From positions 1 to 64,000 of the forward strand of contig JABCPU010000344.1 of NCBI GenBank assembly GCA_016800925.1: a stretch of DNA of 64,000 bases. Direction: 5' to 3'. The stretch comes from Suillus spraguei. Its lineage: Eukaryota > Basidiomycota > Agaricomycetes > Boletales > Suillaceae. Made by a program: the position numbers and the translations under genes. The stretch's first letter is position 1; each line of letters starts with the position of its first letter. The notes under the pieces are model-generated. The model saw only the letters and a list, made by a program, of their open reading frames with translations, ran no database searches and was not told where the DNA came from. Positions 33,401 to 45,189 of the stretch are shown in pieces.

Positions 33401-36400
33401 TTAAGGTGCTCGTCCACCATTGTCTGAGTCGTTAGGATACTCACGCCCATATCCGTCTTGATACATCCCCCCAACACCGTAGTACAGACTGCTCGGTGGG
33501 TGCCAAAAATCCTCACGATATCCATCAAAACCATCGCGAGGGTCGTGGTAGGGAGCCTCGTGATACCCGCCGTTGCGAGGGTAACTCGGTCCTGCCTGGT
33601 GTTCATTTTCACCATACTGCAGGGGAAGCTGAGGACCATGTGCGGGAGGACCGTGTGTGGGCTGAGTGCGCCCACTGGGCTGGGGGGCATGAGGCATCCG
33701 TGAATCATGATAATTGCGTATGTATTCTGATGGTGGGTACCGGGTGAAGGCGCGGCCAGGTCCTTGGGGGTGATTCTCGCCGTGAGGAGGATCGTTCCAC
33801 TGTGGGGATGGATAACGCGGCTGCATCGGGAGCCTCTGGCGTGGGGCGTACATCCGAGGATCTGCCTGGAAGTTGCCCGGTCTCAGGTTAGCGTCATGCG
33901 GCCGCACCATCAGGCGATGCTCGTTAGGGTCACCATCTTGTGAAATGACCATGCCGTCTGCTTCTGGACGGCGCCCGTGATGAGCTGCCAGAGTGGGCGG
34001 AACTTCTGCAGTTGGGAGAGTAGGCGGAACTTCTGTAGTCAGTGGCTGCACCGATGCTGATTGCGGCTTAGCACTCAGTGTAGGAGGTGCAGGGTTTGCA
34101 TGGACGGGCACAGAGTCTGCATTGGTGGTGAGGGTGGTGAGGACCTCCGCAGGCTCACGATGCGTTAACGAGGGCGAAGAGGGTGGCGAAGACCTTGCAG
34201 GAGCCTCTGTGGCACCTCCCTTGACAGCGCTGTCATTGGGAGAGTTGGTGTCACCCGCAAGGGGCTTTTTGACCACAGGACGAGACTTGGGACGCTCTAA
34301 ATATTTGTCAGTTCATGAGTATGAGTACAATGTAACGAACGTACCTTGAATGAGTACCACAGGCTTACTGGACGGACCATCACGCAGGCGTTTTGCACGT
34401 CCTGAAAACAGTATGTGAGCTTTATTGCATCCTGCAAAAAATTGCATACCTTGCTCTGGAACCGTTTCCTCGTCTGAGGACTCAGCAATCACCGGCGACC
34501 CTCTCCTCTCAGCTGAACCCTTGCCCTTCCCCTTGCTTTTCACGCTCTTTGGTAGGTCAGCCTTCTCTGTAGTTGCATCAGAGGGTGACGGCCTCTTCTT
34601 GGATGCTCGTGAGGTGCCATCAGACCTCGCCTTTCTTTTCTTCGACGAACTCTCATCTTCATAGTCAGAGTGACCATTGGACACACCATCTTCCTCCGGG
34701 CATTCTGAACCAGATCGACCGTCGCTAGATAACAGGGAAATGACCTCCTTGTTACTGGCCTTCTTCGGCACCTTCTTCTCAACCTTTTTCTGGCTCGTCG
34801 GAAGCTTGACAACTTTGAACTCCCGGGAGGGGGGAGGAGGACCAATAGGGCGCGCAGGAGGAGCTACCGTGTCCAATTCTTCTGCAGATTCGTCGTCAGA
34901 CAGAGAAATGGCGGGATGATGCAATGTCTGTCTTGTCGAAACTTTGCCTTTGCCTTTGATTTTGGTGACGGCCACACTCGGCTTCTGGCGTGGAGCTCCC
35001 TGACGATCTGATTTCCCGTTTGCGAACAGGCGACGTCCTGCTGTGTGCATGGAATCTTCTGCCGGAGGCGCACCCTCCAGTACTGGGGTATCTGAAGTGA
35101 CGAGTTTTGCTATTTAAAGATGTCAGTTGCGAGAATGCAAAGATGTGAATGGCAACTAAATACGTACCTTGCGTATCATCAGAAACCTTTTTGATGCACA
35201 TGGTACGTGCCCTCAACGCCGCGATCATGATTCCTGTCTCCTTCAGAGTCAAATTCGCGATTCCTTTATTGACTGTGGTATGAAATCCACCAGGGAGCAA
35301 CATGTCCTCCGGATATCCCTTGATGACCATCCCAAGACGCGTGAGCTCCCCTGGTAGAGTCTTCCAGGGAAAATTCTTCTCTGACGACAGTTTGCCATTC
35401 AGCTTCTCTATATTTTACTGTCAGTACACGAATCTCCCATGAAAGACACCACACATACTAATTTGACGAGAGATCTCAGCCTTGACCCACTTGATTCCAT
35501 CCTTAGAGATGTCGAGAGGGTCGGAAAAGCAGTCGAGAGGATCTGAAAGGGCAGTGGATACCTCGCGTTCATCGTTCTTGACGGGTATGATTTCGTCCTC
35601 GAATGCTTCCTCGACGATAGCCAATGATGCAAGGTTGCTAATGATCACATGATGAGTCGTTCTGCAATGAATTTTATACGAAAACTCACTATACTTGAGC
35701 CTTCAAGTGGCCAATGATAGTGTCTTCGTCTGCCTTGCAGCGCGACATCCAAAACTTGAAGAGTGATCAGATACTGTATGAGCGACCGAAAAAAAAACAC
35801 TTACACCTGCAGCTCCAGGCGTTGTATGGGCCATGCCCAAGGAACCGTCCTGGTTAATGACCTTGCCGCATGCTACGAGTGCAGCCTCATATCCATAGCG
35901 AGCTGCTCCGGCATCCATCTGTATGGCTTCAGAAACACGACAGTAAAAGAGTGATAATGTCTACATACCATAGCTGAGAGCCTCTTGCCAAACTTATGGA
36001 ACTCCTGGGCTCGTGCAGCAACCGTCTGGGGTACACCAAGGAACAGTGCAGCCTCTTCATGAAGCTCGAGGATGTTTTGCCACGTGTCAGGGAATGCCTC
36101 TTTGAAAGCATCGTAGCACTTGAGCCGTAAATTGGTACCTTTAAGATACAATGTTAGGATGACAACATCGGCGAAAGAAATGCTCACTCACTTGGTGTGC
36201 CGGGAGCCTCGGGAGCCTCGTCTCCGAGCCTACTGATTTCTTGCTTGAAGTTTGTCTTGAAGTAACTACTGTAGGCGTTCCAATGGTTGATGTTATTGAC
36301 GATGCGCGTGTTGCTCTTGTTCCATAATGATATAATTTGCTGGGAAGGCAGTGACGTGCTGCGACTGATTTCACTGATGACACGTTCCAATTTTAGGAAG

Positions 36401-37466
36401 CCCTGTTGGAGGGTAGCGTTCGTCGTGTCGTGTTTTCGTCCTTTCACAGCAGAATCCAAACGGCCAGAATCGGCTTCAGCAGCCTCATCCATTACAGTGT
36501 CAGTTTTCATGACATGATCCTGGAGACCTGCTGGAGTCGGAGGTATGACGCGGGTTGCAGGGATGGTGAGCTGTGTTTCAGATGATCCGAAAGTGCCATA
36601 GTCCATACCACTGAAGTCATATGTGTCCCCGTTGAAATCGTACACGTTCTGCTCAGCAAAAGTGGGTTTTGTGATCATGTTGGGCTGCAGAGGGTGGCCT
36701 GGAGTGCCACTGCGCGCGCGGGGGCAGCAGGGATGAAAGTGGGAGGTGGAACAGAGTGCTGGGGAGGCTGCAGATGATTTGGCGGTGCAGGGATGAAAGT
36801 GGGAGGTGGAACAGAGTGTTGGCGAGGCTGCAGATGATTTGGGGGTGGCGGCTGGCTGAGCCCCCTGCGATGCTCCTGAGGAGGGGCAATGGGAGGGTCA
36901 TAGAACAGATCCTGAAGAGGCACCGCAGGCTGAAATTGTGGGCTACCACTGGGCATACAAGCAGGCGCGGGGCTGGGAACTGATTGACCTCGGGCCTCAT
37001 TAGAAAGAGAACCACCTGTCTGAGTATGGCCATCGCCTTCAGTTGACTTCTCGTCGACTGGCATCGCTCGACGACGCATAGATGCCTCCTTCACAAGTCC
37101 TACGTCGCGGTTTGTAGGTTTGATGTGAGTGCGGAGACGAGTTGGGGTTTGTTCGCATGGTGGAGACACATAACGTCCACCCCCAACTTGTTCTTCAAGA
37201 TGATCGACACTTTCACCAATGGAGGACTCGGTGACAGGGGAAGAGGTCGAATAACCCAGTGGAGGAGAACAACCTGGTTTTTCTGAATATTTCTGAGTCA
37301 TGGGGGAGACGGTGTAGGAATTTTTTGGTTTCTGGAGGCTCGTCAGGACTGGGCGCAGATGACAATGTCTGAAAAACTCACTGCTAAGTGCGTAGGTAGG
37401 AAGGAAAGGGTTGTTGACTGTTCCACGAGCGACAACCTTGGGTTCTGTATTGTTGGTCAGCGGCAA
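33401..37466 (-). CDS. Large Agaricomycete family protein, function unknown (possible HMG-like region)
   Basis: Multi-exon. In order the gene gives a Pro-rich N-terminus with a duplicated HSVPPPTFIPA segment, NVYDFNGDTYDFSGMDYGTF and a Trp/aromatic block (NINHWNAYSSYFKTNFKQEI). Then follow YDAFKEAFPDTWQNILELHE, AARAQEFHKFGKRLSAMMDA, GAARYGYEAALVACGKVINQ, FPWKTLPGELTRLGMVIKGY, a lysine/serine-rich nuclear-looking region (KKRKAR, KGKGKG) and an Arg/Pro/Tyr-rich tail to the stop at 33401. WNAYSSYFK plus YDAFKEAFPDTW faintly recalls HMG-box spacing, but I would not assign it. The frame changes near 36690 at a GC repeat, so the N-terminal join is uncertain. The family is multi-copy in mushrooms and lies next to a KDZ element here. 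Confidence 0.55.
36731..36841 (-). repeat. Tandem duplication of about 60 bp in the Pro-rich coding region
   Basis: The phrase GGGATGAAAGTGGGAGGTGG followed by AACAGAGTG occurs twice (about 36731 and 36791). It encodes the repeated peptide PPNHLQPxQHSVPPPTFIPA in the minus-strand gene. Confidence 0.8.
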
Positions 37467-37972
37467 CTAGTATAATGGAGGTATGAGATTCACTGCTTCA
37501 AAAGAGAAGTCAGGAAGGTGAGGTGCGCGACAGAAAATGACTTAACTGATATATTGTGTGCGGGAGCCTCGCAGCGGACCTCATGAATGAGCAGGACGCC
37601 CGTCAAAGTCACGGTACAATAGAGAAAATACATGCTTGCAGAGGCTTGCAGGCTGAACGCATCGCCGACTGTGATTTTTTGGCCTGGTGATTGTTGTCAG
37701 TCCAAATATTCTGTTTACAAAGTCTTGTTAGCACACAAGCTCATAGCTACAAGATATAGCTCACCAAGATCTCATAGCGTCTAGCTAGATCTAAATTGAT
37801 CCATGCGTTCTTGAAGCAGAAGGATCCTCGCTGATGAGATGATTGAACCGACGCGTGGGATTTTGAAACTCTTCCTTTTGCCAAATTCTGACTCACCAAT
37901 TCATCGATGCATTTCCCAATTTCTTACTTCGAAGGGTACTTCTGCCATCGATTAGGACTCCTCCCTGCCTCC

Positions 37973-39134
37973 ATGGAAGTCGATTTTTTCAGATTAAACA
38001 ATGTTCTCGATGTTATCGCGTCACGGCGTGCGATCCCAGCGGAGGAGGTATTGGAACGGTGGTTAGAGAGTCGGAAAATCTCTAATTCCGAGAGTTGGAG
38101 ACAGCTGGTGGGGATCCCTTGTATCATGGGTGGATTAACAGCGTTATGTGGTGAGTTTGATCACCAATCATCTGGCGTTGAGTCGACAATGTTACAGGTA
38201 CGCTCAATGGGAGAGGCGGCCTCTTTCCCTGGAGGACATTACCCGCCATGTTAGCTCAACGTGGTTACACCCTCCATAACTACCCTGAGGATACACTCAT
38301 GCCCGGTGAGAATCGGAGATCTCTCACCAAGAGCAAGGGCATCCATGATCTCACCCTTCGCGAGCGCGCCATACTCGAATATGCCCTCCAGAACGACACT
38401 CTTACCATTCAACCCATTGCCACGGAGAAGGCTCGCCATAGAATCATCACTTCCCGTGACCCCGTCATCTTCGGAGAAGCGCCTGGACCTGAATCGCGCC
38501 ACTCCCATGGACGCCGTGAGTTTGTCGATGGTCGGATCGACTGGAAGGGTCTACCTCGTCTCCTCAAGCCATCACCCTCACCATCTCCTGCACCTGTGCC
38601 TCGCCGTCACAAACGGCGGGTGTTGTCAACCGAGCCATCTCCCTCACCATCTCCTGCGCCTGTGCCTGCCGTTCCAAACGGCGAGTGTTGTCAACCGAGC
38701 CATCTCCCTCACCATCTCCTGCGCCTGTGCCTCGCCGTCACAAACGGCGGGTGTTGTCAACCGAGCCATCTCCCTCACCATCTCCTGCGCCTGTGCCTCG
38801 CCGTTCCAAACGGCGAGTGTTGTCAACCGAGCCATTACCGTCGCCATCTCCTGTGCCAGTGCCTCGCCGTCGTCATCTTCAAGTGTTCGTTGAGGTTCCA
38901 CCTGCACCTGCCTCCTGGAGGTCGCATGCCTCACAGACACGTGCATCATCCATTGATGCTGCAGATATGCCTTCTGCTGGTAGACCTGATGCCAGTGAAC
39001 TTGTTCCGCAGATAGCCTGCCTCACCCAGGACTCCCAACCCACAGACATCATGGCCAGCGGTGGCGCTGTTGATGAGGAAGATGGACTTGATATGCTCGT
39101 TGGATCCCAGGGAATCACACCGGTAGTTGTGTAG
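37973..39134 (+). CDS. Divergent, shorter member of the same family with a PSPSPAPVPRR repeat, one frame break
   Basis: Exon 1 is 37973-38150 (an in-frame ATG at 37907 is possible) and exon 2 starts at 38198. Across the splice it reads TLNGRGGLFPWRTLPAMLAQ, then YPEDTLMPGE and KGIHDLTLRERAILEYAL. This aligns with LNGK...FPWKTLPGELTRLG, YPEDMLLPGG and KGIANLTLKETGIMIAAL of the minus-strand gene 3 kb away. Exon 2 then contains 4.5 copies of a 66-nt repeat encoding PSPSPSPAPVPRRHKRRVLS-TE. Copy 2 is 65 nt, which breaks the frame near 38668; after it the frame continues to a stop at 39134 (ending GITPVVV). The RRxKRR motifs look like nuclear localisation signals. Confidence 0.55.
38569..38880 (+). 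repeat. 66-nt coding minisatellite, 4.5 units
   Basis: Units are 38569-38634 (66), 38635-38699 (65), 38700-38765 (66), 38766-38831 (66) and a partial fifth from 38832. They alternate RRHKRR and RRSKRR variants, which suggests amplification of a two-unit block. Confidence 0.9.
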
Positions 39135-39354
39135 CCAAGGAAGTCTTTTTTTTCTACCATTCTGTATTCTACTGTACTTTACAAAATTCATTGTAGCGTT
39201 GTCTGATACATCACGGTCTGATTCCCCAGTAAGCCCAGTCCGATGCGCGGCCCACTCCCCAGTAGGTCCAATAGTCTTTTGACCTCACCCCACTCTCCCG
39301 GAACTCACGGTTCAGCAACCTGCGTGTTTCCCACAGCAAAAAGCACTTGATGTC

Positions 39355-39830
39355 CTACCAACCGGACCTCACCAGGTGAGCGCTACAACAACTGAAATTT
39401 AAGTTGGAAGTACTCACCACACGGAATTGGTCAAATGCCTGACGCAGTTGCACGAGTTGCGACTGGGTGACATTAGCCGTGTCCCTTTCAACATTGAAGC
39501 CGGGCAATGTTTTCTCGCACAATTGCTCGCACATCTCGTCGAATATTTTGTTAACGAGGAGGTCCGTTCGGCTGTCCCAAGGTTGGTACCTCCTGAATGC
39601 TGGAATTTTGGAACGGAGGAACTCGGCCTGATCAATGTCCATGGAAAGAGTTGGAGTAGTATGCAGGAGAGAGCGGTCGTCCTTGTGTAATATTTCAGAC
39701 ACCTCAGGCTGTCGCTAATGAGATCCTCCACTGATTCAAGCGACATGATAGGTTCCATAATGCCATGGAAGAAGATGTGCACTTCGGACCTTCGGTTGTA
39801 GCTTGTTGCGATTGCCATATTAATTGACAC
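39355..39830 (-). CDS. Hypothetical protein fragment
   Basis: The frame in the middle of this stretch reads MDIDQAEFLRSKIPAFRRYQ then PWDSRTDLLVNKIFDEMCEQ, which looks like the N-terminal part of repeat-associated Agaricomycete proteins with an 'FLrsklpayr...f' start. The 5' and 3' exons cannot be joined with confidence. No function is assigned. Confidence 0.35.
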
Positions 39831-40555
39831 TTCCGGCGAGGCTCGTGAAAGAGCCTTTCGAGAGGTCTGTTAACCAATCACAACATGAATAAAACTCCTA
39901 CAAAAATGAAAAGAAAATGAAAACACGTCGCTGGACATCATACAGCCAGGTTTATGGGCATGAACACTACCAGCTTGAGCAGCGCTCGATTGCAGGCTAC
40001 TACAGAAGGGTCGATGAGCTCATTCCCCCAGTGTACATCACAGGAACTTGTATTTTGCTCTGAGTCGTTGAGTTGTAAGTGATTCCAAGTTACTGGAGCG
40101 TGAATTTCACCATTGACTCGGAACTAACTTCACTCAAAACACCTTGTCAGCATCAGCCTGAGCTGGGCTCAACTGCTGCATGCTGCTACACGAGGGCTAG
40201 TAAACGTATTCATACTGTACTATGGGCTCCGAGTCTTCCCAGACTGGTGAGTCGATTGTGTTCTTGTTTTCTCATTCATCGGCCAGAGGCTGTTGAATTT
40301 AGCTTTATGCACCATTGTGCCAACCTACTCCGCCGTGCCACACATTGTATATTTCACCCATCCTACCAATTGGGTGAGTCCGAGTCGCGCTGGCGTATGC
40401 ACTCTTCTTGGTTCATTCTTTCTGACTGTGTGCGACTGCACAATGATCGCATAAGTACATGTGCTCTTATTTGATCCTTACTACTGTCTACCCTTAGTCA
40501 CCGTCATCTTCGCATATCTTTAGGAGGATAGGAAATAGCTATAGATTGCTGCATT
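39831..40555. other. Intergenic, no recognised gene
   Basis: A plus-strand open stretch near 39925-40060 reads sensibly (YGHEHYQLEQRSIAGYYRRV) but lacks a start and a partner. It may be a fragment of a mobile-element protein. Confidence 0.35.
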
Positions 40556-43500
40556 TCATGCAGTAGGTACTCTAGCTACAAGTGTATGTACATAGTGTCT
40601 GAAAGCTACCATGTCCTCCTCGCGCATGCCAGGTCTATGAGCTCCCCGCAGGACTGCCACAATTGCCGCCAAGACCCAGAGACCACAGTCATAACCGTTT
40701 GTTTGCAGAGGATGATCGATCAGCGGTTGGGCTACCCAGCCTTTTAGGTCCCTATAATCAGAGCCACGGCGTTGGTGAGCAATGGAGGACAATCGGGCGA
40801 TGAGATTCATGATGTCCTAGAATCATCGTTAGTTTGACAGAACATGACTCGAATCAGTACTGACCTTAACATCACTTTTCCATGCCTGTCGCTCAGCTAG
40901 GCTGTCAAAGAGATATAGTTCTTTAGTCGAAAAATAGATGGCACAGAATACCCAGTGTCCGACTGGAGATGGGCGATGAATGGGTAAGATCCAGATATCT
41001 TTCTCCCAAAATGATGTCCATGATGTATTCCGCCACAGTACGTCATCCGCTGCATTGTATCGTATACGAGGGAGATCATGTGTTGAGAGAATAGCACAAG
41101 GCCGAAAATGTGAGCTCTTGAGCATCTCGGAGTAGAGCAACGCCGCACAGCTGTTTATACACACATCATTAAGGCGGGCAGTGGGCCGTGCCAGTAAGGA
41201 CATGTCCCTTGGCTCAAATACTTGAAGGGGAAAGCCATCTTGCGCTGGTCGCACTCGAGTCGGGGGAGCACCCAAGGATGGTACTATGATACTTTCCTCG
41301 GAGTGAGGGATTTCGAAGGCATCCGTACGAAGATCCTGTAACATAAGATGAGTTCGAGCACCTATCCAGCGATGGGAACATACCTCTGGAAGCTGCCAGC
41401 AAATCGTGTATTCAGGTTTGCCTACAATATCTTCTTCGTCGTCGTCGCTAACAGTACTGTCAGGTAAAATGTCCGAGAGCGCTGCTTCTTCGGGAGCTTC
41501 TTCAGGTGCGAAAAAGTCCTCGCCAGTGTCATCTTCGAGGGAGGGATCGGGGAGCGCCAACGACGTAGGGATGAGATCGTAGATGGTAATTTCTGATGGA
41601 CCCTTGCTCTCTGAAAGGGTGATCGCAAGCTTGACTGCAATGGAAGCATTGGTGGCAAAGCGAATGGAAGATACAAGTGGGGTGACCCATTTAGTCTGCA
41701 GCTGGAGGACGTGATCCCGCCGTTGCTGCAGTGGAATGAGAATGGATGATCTTGTAGAATCAGTAGCAATCATTGTTAGCCAGGTAAATACATACTAGTG
41801 GGAGAACGTATGGCGAGTTCTAGCGCAGTCAGCTCATCTCTGAACCATCGACAAAGATTGTCCGCTTCGAGCCCAAGACGGCACTGTTCTTCACGGCACC
41901 GATCTTGTTTAAGTAACGCTCGTATCCCATCTCTCATATCGACATCTTCAATCCAACGAGGCACATCACCAACGGATGGGGTGATCCAGACATCCTCCAT
42001 CAGGGTCTGATCATTGCGAAGGTCAGCGAGTTTGGTAGGTAGAGGAGCAGGGAGTGGGACACCCCAAGATGGATCAAAGAGGCTCTCGAGACGCTCGCAG
42101 TAAGAATTGAATTTGCGGATCGCTGTCATCAGGGCAGGCTGACGCTTCGCAATAGCCTTACGTGTCTGTTGATGTAACTTTGTGCCTTCGAGATTTGCGT
42201 CATTCTCTGCATCAAGATAGAACTGTTGTACTTACCAAGTGCCTGGTTTGCGCCACCAACTGCACGATCAAGTTTGTCCCATTTGAAAAAGCTTCCTATA
42301 GCTCTCTTCCGGATATTAATTTTGAGATCGCGGGCCATGAGGAGCGTTCGAACAAAATCTAGGTCAACGCCCTGAAGTTCTGGGAACCTGTCTTGAACAT
42401 TGAGTGAGGCATATAATACTTCAACCTTGTTCATCAAACGATCGTGGCTACGTTCGAGACTCTCCAGAGCATCTAATGTCTCGTCGGTATTGGTGCCTTT
42501 CTCTACTACAGTGCGTGTCACCTGCAATGCCTTTTCTGAAGCATCTAGGTCAGCCTGCAGAGTGAGGACAACATCAAGTTCCTTCTTCAGGCGTGCAGGA
42601 GCATCTGAAGATGGCAATGTGTCGTTAGTAAGATTTGTAAGCGGTACTGACGGACGTACGAGCACGAATGGACAGTTGAGACTTCTTCTGATCTGCCCAC
42701 TGATCCCGAAGGTCCTGAGTTTCAATCCCACAGTTATTTAGAACCTCTTTTGCTGTTGCGCCCTGACCATTAACTCCACGTTTGAGGCGCCGTTTAATCC
42801 AATCGGCCAGGTCTGTTCGCATCTCCAGACCGATAGCACCTGCCTGCCGGTCTATTAACCAAAGACGTCTTTGGCGCTGTCCGTAAATTTATGTAAATGA
42901 AGAATCATCCAAGTACTGCCGGCCACTTACTGAAGATGATCTTTGAATGCCAATCAACTTGACAAACCTTGACCACAGCCTCTCAGTACCTTCGCCATCT
43001 GTTAGCCCAAGACCGGTGCACATCCGCGGGTTATATTCGAGCTGACACGCCCACTCATGACCATATGCATGCATGGCTGTGGTAGCAAATCGAAGACGTG
43101 AAGTTACTGAATGAGGAAGAATGTCATACTATATAGAAATACATCAGATTGAACAGTTTTCTATTAGCAAACCACTTACTTGGGATAATGAGCGCGAGAG
43201 GACGCAACCGACATCGTATAGCGTGACGACAGTGGCTTCCTGTGGTAACAGAGAAAATAGGTGCTCGATGAGTGATACGGCATATTTTTGCTGCTCGCCA
43301 GGTGAATCGATGTTGGCAAAGAAGAGTGGGATGTCGTGATGGCAGATAAGGGCCATGATGCCCGTATCGTCGAAGGAGTCCATGGCGGCCTTCTGCTTCT
43401 TACCATCCGCGGCTTCGTATGAATGTTCGCATTGATCGATGGCCTCATCCGGAACTAAGGAAGCGCGAATCTTGGGTGGACGTTTACGTTGTGTGAGAAT

Positions 43501-44812
43501 GCGCGATCCAACACTGTCGACCTGGGACTTAGGAAGGAAGTACGAGGGTGTGTAGAAGCGCGGGCAGTCACCCGCAGATCGTCGATGACGATGATGGAAG
43601 TTACCGTCGGTTGCGACATGTATATCTCCGCCTTCGCTAAGTGGCCTGCCAAAGGAGACACCTCCGAAGCATGCTGGGCAATGCTGCATTAGAATTGAAG
43701 CGCATTGCCCTCGGAGCAGGGAGGTGGTGGTGGGCTTGGGGGTAGTCGTATTAGCCTCCTGATTACATTGGGGTCTCCGAGCCTCATAGACTCGCTCTCG
43801 AGAGATTTGTACCGCAGCCTCAGTCTGCTGCTCGACTTCGTTCTGTAAAATGTCATACCACTGGACAGCTTGGCCAAGTCCACGTCGAAATGGTTCTTGA
43901 ATGACCTGGCCCTGAGGTGCGATGAGTAAGTGTCCATAAGTCAGATACTTCGAAACCCACAGTTGCATTGATCATCTGAAACCCTCGACGAGCATAATGA
44001 GTCTTCAACGCAGAGGCAAGTGCATGGATGGCATCGCATGAACGCTCAAACAGTGCCCGATAGAATGCGAGGAGTTCTACAGAGATTGCCATGCGTGGTT
44101 GGGATGGTGCAGTAGGGAAAAGGCCATGGTGAACGAGGACTTGCGAGAGCGTTGAACAGTTGCACGCCAGCACATTGACATCAAGGAAACCTGGAGCTGT
44201 CAGCTGAAGCTATGCATCATAAATGAGCTGCTTACGGTCAAAGAAGAGGCAGACCATAGAGAATCGTCGTTGTACACAACCCGAATTTGCGCAGGCAGAT
44301 ATGACCGGACACAGTTCTGGAAGAGGGCGGCCATGAGTTCTGGCCGAATACTTGAGGTGCGCGTCTACCAATGTAGGTATAAGCGTCTTCCAGGAAGCAT
44401 AGAGGTTGTATGCCATTTTTCCTGGCAAGATATGGCGCCTCTGGGCCTCATGTGTCACATCTGTAGTAGGGCAAGATGTTTCTTGGGTAGGCTGATAGTC
44501 CGAGTCATTTGCAATGAAGTCGTCCTCATCGTAAGAATAATGATTCACGGCGTCTTCGATGTTCGTGGGTGTTTCGGATCGAACAGGCGCAGAACTAGAC
44601 TCAGAGCTGGGAGTATCAGTAGTAGTTAGTACTTGCGGCTTCATTAGAGCAGCCATTTGTTCACGAATGCGCTGTTGTTTAGAATTGACGCCAGGAATAT
44701 GAACCAGTGTCTGTGTTTTTTTGGCGTCTCGAGCCTTCTTGGGGCTGACGAAGTGGTATCCGAGTCCTGTAGATATCGGCTGAGCACCACGCGTAGGGCG
44801 GATGGGCGGCAT
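40556..44812 (-). CDS. KDZ-superfamily transposase fused to a Ulp1-like (C48) protease
   Basis: Multi-exon. ATG 44812 starts MPPIRPTRGAQPISTG. A cysteine cluster (CPVISACANSGCVQRRFSMV, then NVLACNCSTL) precedes the KDZ catalytic core. The core has the first Asp in TDGNFHHRH (codon 43606-43608), the second in LYDVGC (43213-43215) and the Glu in LTDGEGTERLWSR (42982-42993), after YGHEWACQLEYNPR. A helical, coiled-coil-like stretch (TLQADLDASEKALQVTRTVV) follows. The C-terminal protease has His in VGHWVF (40955-40957), Asp in LYLFDS and Cys in NGYDCGLWVL (40685-40687). All catalytic residues appear present, so the copy may be active. KDZ-Ulp1 fusions are known from basidiomycete transposons. I could not identify its terminal repeats. 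Confidence 0.88.
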
Positions 44813-45189
44813 GGTGGTGGATGTAGTAGTGTAGAGCCAGGAAAAACGGACTTAGCGACTGAAATCAATGGCGACGATGCTCGTAGAGCGCAGAGGCTTT
44901 GTACAAGGTATGCATGCCATAGGCTCTATATCCATAGGCTCGATGAAGGGAAAGGTGATATTGACGAGGTTCTTACGAGGTCGTATTAGAGGTACAGGGC
45001 ATCCAGGGAGGGCTACAAGGATCCAGGGAGGCGCTGGGGAGGAAGCAAGGGTATATTTGGGATGTTCTATAATTAGATGATCTAGATCATCCTCGAGACT
45101 GGGTCTCACAGACCATATAGTCCTAACATAATAATACCATCTCAGAGACCTTTAATAGTACCGAGAACTACTGCCTGAGGTGGGACCGG
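44813..45189. other. 5' flank of the KDZ gene
   Basis: No gene was recognised. A short direct repeat of ATCCAGGGAGG occurs at about 45000 and 45019. It probably includes the KDZ promoter and one end of that transposon. Confidence 0.4.

Noticed and set aside
35266..35454. Small separate minus-strand frame overlapping the unnamed-family gene
   Set aside because: It is out of frame with the conserved FPWKTLP and YPEDMLLPG text of that gene, so a shadow.
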